The position numbers were made by a program, and so were the translations under genes. A stretch of 42,652 nucleotides of DNA from Planctomycetota bacterium (GTDB taxonomy: Bacteria > Planctomycetota > Phycisphaerae > Phycisphaerales > Phycisphaeraceae): the NCBI GenBank assembly GCA_021413865.1, contig JAIOPN010000029.1, positions 1 to 42,652 of the forward strand. Reading direction: 5' to 3'. The notes under the pieces are model-generated. The model saw only the letters and a program-made list of their open reading frames with translations, had not been told where the DNA came from and did no database searches. Of the stretch, positions 13,285-21,253 are shown one piece after another; positions within the stretch are counted from its first letter, which is position 1; the number at the start of each line of letters is the position of its first letter.

Positions 13285-13318
13285 GACCGGCGCGGTTTAT
13301 GAAACAATCGGGCCGGTC
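13285..13318. promoter_or_regulatory. Dyad upstream of ECF sigma gene
   Basis: GACCGGC (13285-13291) and GCCGGTC (13312-13318) are inverted around a 20-base spacer, with a smaller palindrome GTTTATGAAAC (13295-13305) inside. It ends 14 bases before the sigma start codon and has no T-tract, so an operator or autoregulatory site is more likely than a terminator. This is inference. Confidence 0.35.
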
Positions 13319-13332
13319 GCTTGTTTGGTTTC

Positions 13333-13959
13333 ATGGAAGGCCTGATCGCCGGGTCTTCGAGTAAAGGGTTGGCCGTGCCCGAACCGAGCGACGAAGCCCT
13401 GCTTGAGATGTTCCGCTCGGGTGACGCCGCGGCCTTCACGGTGCTCTTCGAGAGGTGGCGCGGGTCGATCTACAACTTCGCGCGTTACATGCTGGGAGAG
13501 GAGGCGGCGGCGGAGGACGTGATGCAGGAGACGTTCCTGGCGGTGGCGCAGGCGGCGCCGTCGTACCAGCCGCGGGGGCAGTTCCGGACCTGGGTCCTCC
13601 GCATCACCCGCAACCGCTGTCTCAACAGGATCGAGTCGCTCCGCGTCAGGCGGCAGCACATGGCGGCGGCGTCCGTCGAGGCGCTCGACCCCCCGGCAAA
13701 CCAGGCCGCGCCGCACGACGCGATGCAGCAGAGCGAGGAGATGGCGCGGGTGCGCCGGGCCATCGAACAGTTGCCCGAGCGCCAGCGCGAGGCGCTGGTG
13801 CTCTTTGCCTTCGAGAGCGCCGGTTACGCGGAGATCGCCGCGGTGTTGGACATGCCGGTGAACACGGTCAAGACGCTGATCCACCGCGCCCGGGCGGAGG
13901 TCGCACGGGCGCTGGCGGGCACGGACGAACCGGGCGGGGCTCTGGGCGTCAAGGGTTGA
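13333..13959 (+). CDS. ECF-type RNA polymerase sigma factor
   Basis: A 208-residue sigma-70 family factor with only regions 2 and 4. Region 2 covers FERWRGSIYNFARYML to FRTWVLRITRNRCLNR (about residues 35-105) and directs -10 binding and melting; region 4, LPERQREALVLFAFESAGYAEIAAVL with an HTH through VNTVKTLIHRARAEV (about 145-195), reads the -35 element. The two are joined by a Gly/Ala/Pro-rich linker. A TTG at 13321 is an alternative start. The next gene, 17 bases on, encodes a zinc-finger anti-sigma-like protein, so the pair is likely a stimulus-controlled switch. The signal is unknown. Confidence 0.9.
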   Translation: MEGLIAGSSSKGLAVPEPSDEALLEMFRSGDAAAFTVLFERWRGSIYNFARYMLGEEAAAEDVMQETFLAVAQAAPSYQPRGQFRTWVLRITRNRCLNRIESLRVRRQHMAAASVEALDPPANQAAPHDAMQQSEEMARVRRAIEQLPERQREALVLFAFESAGYAEIAAVLDMPVNTVKTLIHRARAEVARALAGTDEPGGALGVKG

Positions 13960-13976
13960 TCCCACGGAGATATGCC

Positions 13977-14438
13977 ATGGCATGCAGCGTGACTTATGAC
14001 GAGTTGGCCGCCTACGCGAGCGGGGAGTGCGAAGCCGGTCGCGGGGCGGAGATCGCGCGCCACCTGGCGGTGTGCGAGGCCTGCCGTGGCCGGATGCATG
14101 CCATCGCGGCGGCGGACAGGGCGCTGGCCGCCCCGCCGCGCTGGGAGCCCTCAGCGGGGGCGGTGCTCGCCGCGTCGCGTGCGATTGCTCGGGCCACCGC
14201 GCCGCCCGCGCCGATCGAGCCCGGGATCATGACGCTTGAAGAAGTGGGCCGGCACCTGCGGCTCAACCCCGAACAACTGGATGAGATCGTCGAAACGCTC
14301 CCGGCATTCGAGATCGCCGGGCAGGTCCGCGTGCGGCGGCAGAAGTTGTACGAGTGGATCGATCAGCGCGAGCGGATGTTCCGCGGCGCGAGCATGGGGG
14401 CGCGCGAGCGGGACCCGGCCGCGCTCGACACGCCTTGA
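13977..14438 (+). CDS. Zinc-finger anti-sigma protein with C-terminal HTH
   Basis: A 153-residue soluble protein. Its first 45 residues form a ZAS-type anti-sigma domain with H29-x3-C33-x2-C36 (HLAVCEAC), the zinc-binding signature of anti-sigma factors that hold ECF sigmas. Residues 84-131 look like an excisionase/MerR-type helix-turn-helix (TLEEVGRHLRLNPEQL, then VRVRRQKLYEWI). There is no membrane segment, so sensing would be cytoplasmic. ATG 13977 follows GGAGA; an ATG at 13972 gives only a six-codon frame. It sits between the ECF gene and a fused secretion ATPase gene. The anti-sigma role is inferred from the motif and position; the fused HTH is unusual. Confidence 0.7.
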   Translation: MACSVTYDELAAYASGECEAGRGAEIARHLAVCEACRGRMHAIAAADRALAAPPRWEPSAGAVLAASRAIARATAPPAPIEPGIMTLEEVGRHLRLNPEQLDEIVETLPAFEIAGQVRVRRQKLYEWIDQRERMFRGASMGARERDPAALDTP

Positions 14439-14493
14439 TGCGGCGGCGCCGTTGCCGGTTTCAGCACCATCCTTTGCATGCAGGAGACACGCC

Positions 14494-16395
14494 ATGACGT
14501 CACCCACCGCCGATCAGATCACGTTCTGGGACGCCCTCGCCACCGCGCTCGAATCCGGGCAGCCGTTGCCCGCCGCGCTTGAGCGAGGGCGGGTCGCCGT
14601 GGCGGGATCGTCGCTCGAACCCGCGGTCGCACAGGTGCAGAAGAGCGTCGCCGAGGGCAAGCCGTTGAGCGGCGCGCTGGAGGCGGCATCGGCGGGGGGG
14701 GCGTTCGGCGTGGGCGTGCGGGGGCTGATCCGAACCGGGGAGACGGTCGGGCGGGTGCCGGCCTACAGCCGAATGGTGGTTGAAGGGCTCAGGGATCAGA
14801 CGCTCTGCCCGCCGGGGCCCGTCGATGGCCCCATGGCCGGGGTGTGGTTCTGGCTGGCGATGCACCGCTTCCTCTCCGCGGGGCTGCCGGTGCTGCGCAC
14901 GATGGAGATCATGGCGGATGAAACGGTCGGCGGGCGCTGGGCCGAGGCGGCCGCGTCGATCCGGCGTGCGGTCCTGCAGGGCAAGCGGCTGGCGGACGGC
15001 CTGCGGGAACTGCCCGATCTTTTTCCGCCGGAAACGGTCGCGGCCATTGAAGGGGGTGAGTCATCGGGGCGGGTGCTGGAGGAGATCCAGCGTGTGGCGC
15101 GGGCGATGCAGGCGGGCGGCGTCGCGCCGACGCCGGGCGGGGCCGGCGCGGGCGCATCGGGCGGCGCCACCGCCGGCACGACCGACGCCGTCGAGGACAT
15201 CATCCGTTTCATGAATCAGATGTTCGTTCGTGCCGTCGAGGCCCGGGCGACCGATCTGCACATCGAGCCCATCGAGGGCGGCGGGCTGGTGCGGTTCCGC
15301 ATCGACGGGACGCTGGTCCAGATCGAGACGGTGCAGGAGGAACGGCTGGCCCAACTGGTGAGTCGGATCAAACTGATGGCGTCGATGGACGCGGGGGAGA
15401 AGCAGCGTCCCCAGGACGGGCGCATCCAGCTCCGCATCAGGAACGAGCCGATCGACCTGCGCGTGTCGGTCGTGCCGGTGGTGCAGGGGGAGCGCGTCGT
15501 GCTGCGTCTGCTGCGACGCGAAGCGCTCACGTTCAAGCTCGCGGACATGCACTTCGCGGCCCGGGAGCTGGAGCAGGTGCGCGCGCTCTGCCGTCAGCGC
15601 AGCGGGATCATCCTGGTCACCGGGCCGACGGGCTCGGGCAAGACGACGCTCCTCTACAGCATGCTCGGCGAGATCGCGTCGCCCGGGCGCAACGTCATGA
15701 GCATCGAGGACCCTGTGGAGTACATCCTGCCGGGCGTGTCGCAGGTCCAGGTGTCGCCGCGCGTCGGACAGACTTTCGCCGCTGCGGCGCGGACCTGCTT
15801 CCGGCAGGACCCGGACGTGCTCATGATCGGCGAGCTGCTCGACACCGATACGGTCATGTTCGCGATCCACGCGGCGCTCACCGGCCACCTGGTCCTGTCG
15901 TCGCTGCACACCAACAACGCGGCCGCGGCGTGGCGCCGGCTGGTGGACCTGGACGTCAAGCCCTTCCTACTCACCTGCGTCGCCGGCGTGATCGCGCAGC
16001 GGCTGGTGCGCGTGCTGTGCACCAAGTGCCGCCGACCGGTGGAACCCGACCCGCTTTCTCTCCCGCCGATCGCCTCCGGGGTGCTCGCGCAGATACCCAG
16101 CCCGACATTCTTCGAGCCGGTGGGCTGTGACGAATGCATGGGCACGGGCTACCGCGGCCGGCGGGCCATCCACGAGGTGCTTCTGCCGACGCCGGAGGTG
16201 CGGAAGGCGGCCATCATGCGAGACACGGACGTCGCATCCATCCACCATGCCGCGGTCGCCTCGGGGATGCGCAGCATGTGGGCCGACGGTCTGGCGTGCG
16301 CCGCCGCGGGCGTCACCACCCTGGCCGAGCTCTACACCGTCCTGCCGCCTGAGCCGGAGGCCGCGGTTGTGGTTCAACCCGTTTCCCGCGTGTAA
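14494..16395 (+). CDS. Fused GspF-like repeats and GspE/PilB-type ATPase
   Basis: A 633-residue protein with two parts. Residues 11-100 and 119-208 are two copies resembling the soluble half of the GspF/PilC domain (FLSAGLPVLRTMEIMADET is typical), with no membrane helix in or between them. After a Gly/Ala-rich linker (about 208-230), residues 230-633 form a type II secretion/type IV pilus ATPase: TDLHIEP, Walker A GPTGSGKTT (K383), Asp box EDPVEY, His box TGHLVLSSLHTN, and a tetracysteine zinc site (C509, C512, C545, C548). The usual GEIRD after Walker B reads GELLD (446-450). It is full length for GspE yet has no secretion neighbours. It lies 55 bases after the anti-sigma gene. Role unknown. 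Confidence 0.85.
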   Translation: MTSPTADQITFWDALATALESGQPLPAALERGRVAVAGSSLEPAVAQVQKSVAEGKPLSGALEAASAGGAFGVGVRGLIRTGETVGRVPAYSRMVVEGLRDQTLCPPGPVDGPMAGVWFWLAMHRFLSAGLPVLRTMEIMADETVGGRWAEAAASIRRAVLQGKRLADGLRELPDLFPPETVAAIEGGESSGRVLEEIQRVARAMQAGGVAPTPGGAGAGASGGATAGTTDAVEDIIRFMNQMFVRAVEARATDLHIEPIEGGGLVRFRIDGTLVQIETVQEERLAQLVSRIKLMASMDAGEKQRPQDGRIQLRIRNEPIDLRVSVVPVVQGERVVLRLLRREALTFKLADMHFAARELEQVRALCRQRSGIILVTGPTGSGKTTLLYSMLGEIASPGRNVMSIEDPVEYILPGVSQVQVSPRVGQTFAAAARTCFRQDPDVLMIGELLDTDTVMFAIHAALTGHLVLSSLHTNNAAAAWRRLVDLDVKPFLLTCVAGVIAQRLVRVLCTKCRRPVEPDPLSLPPIASGVLAQIPSPTFFEPVGCDECMGTGYRGRRAIHEVLLPTPEVRKAAIMRDTDVASIHHAAVASGMRSMWADGLACAAAGVTTLAELYTVLPPEPEAAVVVQPVSRV

Positions 16396-16406
16396 ACTCC
16401 CGCCCC

Positions 16407-16934
16407 ATGGATAACGCACAACTCATCAAACGGATCTGCGAGGCGGCGCTCTTACGCGGCGAGTTCACGCTCCGCAGCGGGCGCAAGAGCAAGTACTACC
16501 TCGACAAGTACCTCTTCGAGACGCAGCCGGACATCCTCGCGGCGCTGGGCGTTCTTTTTGCAGGGCGCGTCGAGAAGGGGAAGGTCGATCGCGTCGCCGG
16601 GGCGGAGCTGGGGGGCATCCCGCTGGTGACGGCCGCGTCGATGGCGACGGGCCTGCCCAGCGTGCTGATCCGCAACCAGAAGAAGGACTACGGCACCGCC
16701 AAGCAGCTCGAGGGCAAGCTCGACAGGGGCGACCGCGTCGTGATCGTCGAGGACATCGCGACGACCGGCGGGCAGGTGCTGGAGGCGGCCAAGGTGTTGC
16801 GAGATTGCGGCGCGGTGGTGGTGAAGATCGTGGCCGTGATCGACAGGCAGGAGGGCGCCCGCGAGAACATTGAGGGCGCGGGGTTCAAGTTCGAGAGCCT
16901 GTTCACGAAGACGGATTTGGGGATCGACGAGTAA
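16407..16934 (+). CDS. pyrE: Orotate phosphoribosyltransferase
   Basis: Converts orotate and PRPP to orotidine 5'-phosphate, the fifth step of pyrimidine synthesis. At 175 residues it is a short PyrE of the OPRT type. FTLRSGRKSKYYLDKY carries the orotate-loop motif and VVIVEDIATTGGQ is the PRPP-binding loop. It starts 11 bases after the ATPase gene, so read-through is likely, though the two have no evident functional link. carB of the same pathway is 12 kb away on the other strand. Confidence 0.93.
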   Translation: MDNAQLIKRICEAALLRGEFTLRSGRKSKYYLDKYLFETQPDILAALGVLFAGRVEKGKVDRVAGAELGGIPLVTAASMATGLPSVLIRNQKKDYGTAKQLEGKLDRGDRVVIVEDIATTGGQVLEAAKVLRDCGAVVVKIVAVIDRQEGARENIEGAGFKFESLFTKTDLGIDE

Positions 16935-16989
16935 CAATCCAGCCGTGTCGTGGATGACGAGCCACGCCCCCCCCGTGCGGCCGCGACCG

Positions 16990-19473
16990 CTAAGCGTGGA
17001 GTTCGTATGTCGCGCCCGGCGCGGTGTCGAATGAAATCAGGTCGCGCTCGCGTGACGTGGTGATCGGTTTCCCGTCCGCGCCGCGCACCTTCGTGCCGCC
17101 GGGCCAAGGCTCGCGCACCATGCAGTGTGCCCCGCGCTCGCTGGTGATGGAGACTTTGCGGATCGCCCCGCCCTGCCACGCGGCGCTGACGAGGAACGCC
17201 CCCTCGGCGCGGAGGGTGGTGAACTCGACATCCGTCTCGCCCGGCCAGGCGGGGAAGAGATCGATGTAGCCCTTCCAGCTCTGGAGCATCATTTCCTGGA
17301 GCGGCGCGATGATGCCCAGCTGCTCGGTCCACCCGCCGACCTGGCCGAAGGAGCCGCTGCACATCGCCGAGTGCAGGCCGTTGGGCCTGCGCCAGCGGGT
17401 GATGAGCTCGCGGACGAGTTTCCAGTCGCGCTTCGGGATGAACAGCCCGTGGCGCAGACTGATCATGAGGTACCACGGCACCTTCCCGAAGTACCAGTTC
17501 CAGAGCCGCCACGTCCAGGCCGTCTCGGGGGTGTTGTTCTTGAACGACCAGGGCGAGGGGGCGTCGGGGTCGAGGGTGTAGCGCACCTCCTGGTGCGCGG
17601 GGTTGTCGAGCGGGTGGGGCATGCCGTCGTTGGTGAAGAACTCGGGCGGGAGGCGGAGCATGAGCTCGGGCGTGACGTGGCCGATATCCAATCGCGTGGG
17701 CGGGTTGTCCGGCGCGGCGTGTTGCAGGCGGTCGCGCCAGCCGGAGACGAGGTCGGCATCGACGCCCAGGATTTCCGCCGACGCGATGGCGGCGCGGAGG
17801 CAGTAGCGCATGTGCCGCATCACCTGCGGGCGGTCGGTCCAGCCCTGGGGCGTGTTGGGGAAGGTGTCTTCGCCCTGCGTGGATGGGAAGGCGTGATACA
17901 GCCCGTCCTCCCCTTTGGTGAGGAAGTCGAGGTAGAAAAGCGCCAGCTCGCGGATGGCGGGGTAGCCGCGCTCGCCGAGCCATTTTTTGTCGAGCGTGTA
18001 CTGGTAGCGCCACCAGTAGTGATTGGCGACCCAGCCGGTCATGTAGGCCATGCGGCCCATCGGGGCGGTGCCGGAATAATCGTCCGCCGCGAGCATCGGG
18101 CAGGCGCCCAGAGTGATGTACGCCCCGCGGCAGCCGAAGTAGTCGCGCGCGATTTTCTTGCCGATGTGGATGAAGTAATCGATCACGTCGAAGAAGGCGT
18201 CGGCCAGGTCGTCGACGTGGTTGGCGGTGTAATCGCCCCAGAAGGGGGACTGGATGTTGTAGTTGGTGTGGTAATCGCCGTGCCACGGGCTGTAGTCGCG
18301 GAGGGAGGAGGGGAAGAGCAGCGCGGGAACGACGGTGCCGGGCCTGAAGGCGGCGCGGCGGGCGTGCAGGGTCTCGTACCAGGTGCGCTCGACGAGTTCA
18401 TCGCTGCAACGGATCGATGAGCGCGACCAGAAGGCGTCGGCGGCAACGCGCGTGGCGGCGTCCCACGAGGCGACGGCCGCGTCGCCGCCGCCCAGCGCGC
18501 CGGTGATGCGGCGCGCCTCCGCCTCCGTGCCGCCGGCGTCGCGCGTCGTCGTCACCGCCACCGCGATCCAGTCCGTCTCCTTGTTCCAATCGATCGGCCT
18601 GAAGTGCAGCCGCGCCTCGCCCGTGTCGCCGGGGTCCAGCGGCGCGGCCTTGTAGTTCGGCGTGATCGGCGTCATCCGGCAGGTGAAACCCCGCGGAAAC
18701 GTGGGGTCGGGCAGAAAAGACTGCTCGACGAAATGCGTCTCGCCCTCGACCCCGCAGCGCGGCGGCGGGAGCGGCGTGCAGGGGGGCGACTTATACCGCC
18801 GATACCCGCCATCGCCCGTCGCGGCGCCGAGGCGCGCGGCGAAGGTCTGGATGGTCGGGTCGGCCCAGCGGTAGAGCGAGAACCAGACCATCGGCCGGCC
18901 CGGCGAGACAATCGTCTCGCTGTTCCACCCGTGCCGTTTCCAGCGCACCACCAGCGCGTTGGCGGGGCTCGCGACGAAGGCATCGACGACGAGCCAGAGC
19001 CCGCCGTCCCAGTCGCAGCGGACGTGCAGCGTGCCGGCCTCGATGGCGACGTGCTGCGTGATGCCCAGGCCGGTCAGGTCCGTCGGCAGGTGCAGCGCCA
19101 GCTCGCCTACGGGCTTGGGGCAGGGATAGGGCCGGGTGGCGTAGGCGGTCACGCCGCCCTCGCACACCTCGCGGAGGCGGTCGGGGTTCGCCGGCTGTTT
19201 TTTCGTGGCGCGGACCTTGCGGTCGTCGCCGAGCTGCCAACCCTCTTCGAGCAGGCCGCGCTTGACCTCGTCGATGTGGACCGGGCGCGGCGAGGCGTCG
19301 GCGTCGAAGCGGCGGTCCCAGACGTCGCCCTTGCCGAAGCGGAAGATGATGGCGTCGGCGGTCTGATAGACGCTGACGGAGAGGTCGCCGTTGCCGATCA
19401 TCAGGCCGTCATCGGGCGTGAGGACGGGGCCGTCGATCTCGGTGACGTGGTTGGCGGTGGGTTTCGAGGACAC
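16990..19473 (-). CDS. GH95-like glycoside hydrolase
   Basis: An 827-residue protein resembling GH95 alpha-L-fucosidases and related alpha/alpha-barrel enzymes. The N-terminal half is a beta-sandwich-like region opening with DGLMIGNGDLSVSVY. The barrel starts near residue 360 with FWSRSSIRCSDEL; the signature WHGDYHTNYNIQSPFWG follows, and LLQSWKGYIDLFPAWPGETD lies near the C-terminus, as in GH95. No signal peptide is visible, so a cytoplasmic or non-classically placed enzyme is possible. The start is GTG 19473 with GGAG upstream. It follows the dehydrogenase gene by 18 bases on the same strand. Substrate is uncertain, and a neighbouring family is possible. Confidence 0.65.
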   Translation of the reverse strand: MSSKPTANHVTEIDGPVLTPDDGLMIGNGDLSVSVYQTADAIIFRFGKGDVWDRRFDADASPRPVHIDEVKRGLLEEGWQLGDDRKVRATKKQPANPDRLREVCEGGVTAYATRPYPCPKPVGELALHLPTDLTGLGITQHVAIEAGTLHVRCDWDGGLWLVVDAFVASPANALVVRWKRHGWNSETIVSPGRPMVWFSLYRWADPTIQTFAARLGAATGDGGYRRYKSPPCTPLPPPRCGVEGETHFVEQSFLPDPTFPRGFTCRMTPITPNYKAAPLDPGDTGEARLHFRPIDWNKETDWIAVAVTTTRDAGGTEAEARRITGALGGGDAAVASWDAATRVAADAFWSRSSIRCSDELVERTWYETLHARRAAFRPGTVVPALLFPSSLRDYSPWHGDYHTNYNIQSPFWGDYTANHVDDLADAFFDVIDYFIHIGKKIARDYFGCRGAYITLGACPMLAADDYSGTAPMGRMAYMTGWVANHYWWRYQYTLDKKWLGERGYPAIRELALFYLDFLTKGEDGLYHAFPSTQGEDTFPNTPQGWTDRPQVMRHMRYCLRAAIASAEILGVDADLVSGWRDRLQHAAPDNPPTRLDIGHVTPELMLRLPPEFFTNDGMPHPLDNPAHQEVRYTLDPDAPSPWSFKNNTPETAWTWRLWNWYFGKVPWYLMISLRHGLFIPKRDWKLVRELITRWRRPNGLHSAMCSGSFGQVGGWTEQLGIIAPLQEMMLQSWKGYIDLFPAWPGETDVEFTTLRAEGAFLVSAAWQGGAIRKVSITSERGAHCMVREPWPGGTKVRGADGKPITTSRERDLISFDTAPGATYELHA

Positions 19474-19491
19474 GCCTGCTCTCCGATCGCG

Positions 19492-20319
19492 TCACTTGGC
19501 CCCGTTGGCGCGGAAGGCCTTGTAGTGCCCGCGCATGGCGTGGGCGGCGATGCGCGGGAAGGCGGTGATGAAGGCGATGCCCATCCGTGCCCCGACGCTG
19601 GGCCAGACCTCCGGCGGCGGGTTTTTGCGGGCCATGGCGCGGACGATGCAGCGGGCGACGTGGTCGGCGTTCTGGGTCATGCTCTCGGGCGTGCCGGTGG
19701 GCGTCTTCTCGCGGCCGGCGTGTTTGGCGACGCGGTCAAAAAACTCGGTGCGCGTGGCGACGGGGTGGATGGTGGTGACGCGCACGCCCGTGCCGGTCAT
19801 CTCCGCACGGAGCGCGCCGCCGATGGAGTCCTGCGCCGCCTTGGTCGCCGCGTAAAACCCGTAGTACGGAGGGGCGACCTCGCTGGCGGCGCTCGAGCAG
19901 ATCAGCACGTGGCCCCCGCCGGCCTTGAGCATCACGGGCACGGCGGCGCGGATGACGCGCACCGTGCCGTAGAAATTGGTCTCAAAGATCGCCCGGCCGA
20001 CGGCGTCTGTCGTCTCCATCACCGTCGCGAACACGCCGTACCCCGCGTTGGCGTAAACGTAATCCAGCGCGCCGAACACCCGCAGCGTCTCGGCGATGAA
20101 GCGGTTCACGTCCTCGTCACGGTCCACGTCGCAGACCAGGGCGTGCGCCTTCCCGCCCGCGGCTTCGACCCGCTTGGCGGCCTCGCGCAGCCGCGTCTCA
20201 TCCCGCCCGCCGAGCACCACCTTCATGCCCCGCGCGCCGCACTCGACGGCCACCGCCGCGCCGATGCCGGAACTGGCGCCGGTGATTGCGATGACCTTGC
20301 CTTTCAGGTCTCTGGACAT
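19492..20319 (-). CDS. Short-chain dehydrogenase/reductase
   Basis: A 275-residue classical SDR with a Rossmann fold. The cofactor loop is TGASSGIG (near residue 13), followed by the NAG motif (YANAGYG), a catalytic Ser in ICSSAASEV and YxxxK as YAATK. A hydrophobic C-terminal stretch (IAFITAFPRIAAHAM) may contact the membrane or a partner. ATG 20319 is preferred to the TTG at 20325. It lies between the DUF5989 gene and the GH95-like gene in the same direction. The substrate is unknown; many such reductases act on hydroxyls of sugars, lipids or steroids. Confidence 0.88.
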   Translation of the reverse strand: MSRDLKGKVIAITGASSGIGAAVAVECGARGMKVVLGGRDETRLREAAKRVEAAGGKAHALVCDVDRDEDVNRFIAETLRVFGALDYVYANAGYGVFATVMETTDAVGRAIFETNFYGTVRVIRAAVPVMLKAGGGHVLICSSAASEVAPPYYGFYAATKAAQDSIGGALRAEMTGTGVRVTTIHPVATRTEFFDRVAKHAGREKTPTGTPESMTQNADHVARCIVRAMARKNPPPEVWPSVGARMGIAFITAFPRIAAHAMRGHYKAFRANGAK

Positions 20320-20418
20320 ACGCAAGAGTGTACCGGCACATCACGCCGCCGGGGTGCGCCGGGCGAGCATTCCCGATTCAGGGTCAGTGGCACCCATCAC
20401 GGTTGCATCGAGAATGTT

Positions 20419-20631
20419 TTAGAACAGCGTGTAGATGAACGGCGCGGCCGCGGTGCCGCCCAGGACGAGGAACGCGGCGACCAGCAGCAACACGAGGATG
20501 ATGGGGATGAGCCACCAAGACTTGTTGTTCTTCAGGAAGTCGATGAACTCGGCGACGATGCCGCCGGACGACTCGTCCCGGGCCTGGGACTCGAAATCGT
20601 CGGGGTTGTTTTTGTCGGCGGGGTCGGTCAT
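20419..20631 (-). CDS. DUF5989 small membrane protein
   Basis: A 70-residue protein with an acidic, Asp/Asn-rich N-terminus, a KNNKSWWLIP boundary and one long hydrophobic helix (about 43-60), ending in APFIYTLF. This end and the WWLIP motif fit DUF5989, a family often found beside SxtJ-like proteins and carbamoyltransferases. GAGGAAG precedes the ATG. It is the last gene of the carbamoyltransferase-SxtJ-DUF5989 set, 49 bases after the SxtJ-like gene. Its function is unknown; a membrane partner of the other two is the simplest inference. Confidence 0.75.
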   Translation of the reverse strand: MTDPADKNNPDDFESQARDESSGGIVAEFIDFLKNNKSWWLIPIILVLLLVAAFLVLGGTAAAPFIYTLF

Positions 20632-20680
20632 GGCTTCCTCATTCTAATTCGCGGGGCCCCTCCGGGGCGCCGACCAGGCA

Positions 20681-21250
20681 TCAAAACTGGCGGAAGTAAC
20701 TCGCGCTGGGGCGGTTGGTTTCGCGTTTGTGCCAATAGGTGGCGGCGGCGGGGTCGGTGCGTTTGTGCATGGTGTCGTGCCCGAAGAGCCGCAGCAGCAG
20801 GCCGATGGGCGTGAAGAGCAGGTAGAAGACCGCGCCCAGGATGACCTGCGACATCGTCCAGCCGATGGGCATGGCGGCGAACATCCACTGCGTGTAGATC
20901 GCCTTGCCCAGCGCGGGGACCAGTGCGATCGCAACCAGGCCCGCGCCGCCGATCGCCCAGAGCGTGTAGGTGATGACCTTCGCATCGACGCTGGCGTATT
21001 TTTCCAGACCGCCGATGAGCAGCAGCAAAAACGGGATCGCCACGCCGATGATCTGTTTGCGGCGCGGGTAGTCGCCGTTGAAGGCGATGCTGATGAGGAA
21101 GGCGGCGCCGGTGACGAGGGCGGCGACGAGCAGCGCGTGCGGGGTGGCGCGGGCGAGCTTGGCCATGAGGAGGAAAAAGAGCGCCCAGAGCAGGGCGAAG
21201 ACGAGCAGCTCCTTGCGCGAGGGGTTGAGTTTGACGTCGATGAGGGCCAT
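20681..21250 (-). CDS. SxtJ-family membrane protein
   Basis: A 189-residue integral membrane protein with about four or five hydrophobic segments, a conserved PIGWTMSQVILGAVFYLLFT block and PIGLLLRLFGHD, ending in a charged tail and SYFRQF. These fit the SxtJ family named after the saxitoxin cluster, where it accompanies the SxtI carbamoyltransferase. Only three bases separate it from the carbamoyltransferase gene upstream, so translation is likely coupled. Its biochemical role is not established in any organism I know of. Confidence 0.78.
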   Translation of the reverse strand: MALIDVKLNPSRKELLVFALLWALFFLLMAKLARATPHALLVAALVTGAAFLISIAFNGDYPRRKQIIGVAIPFLLLLIGGLEKYASVDAKVITYTLWAIGGAGLVAIALVPALGKAIYTQWMFAAMPIGWTMSQVILGAVFYLLFTPIGLLLRLFGHDTMHKRTDPAAATYWHKRETNRPSASYFRQF

Positions 21251-21253
21251 GGC

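Noticed and set aside
16935-16989. Terminator between pyrE and the GH95-like gene
   Set aside because: Only a five-bp CGTGG/CCACG stem and no T-tract were found in this 55-base gap.
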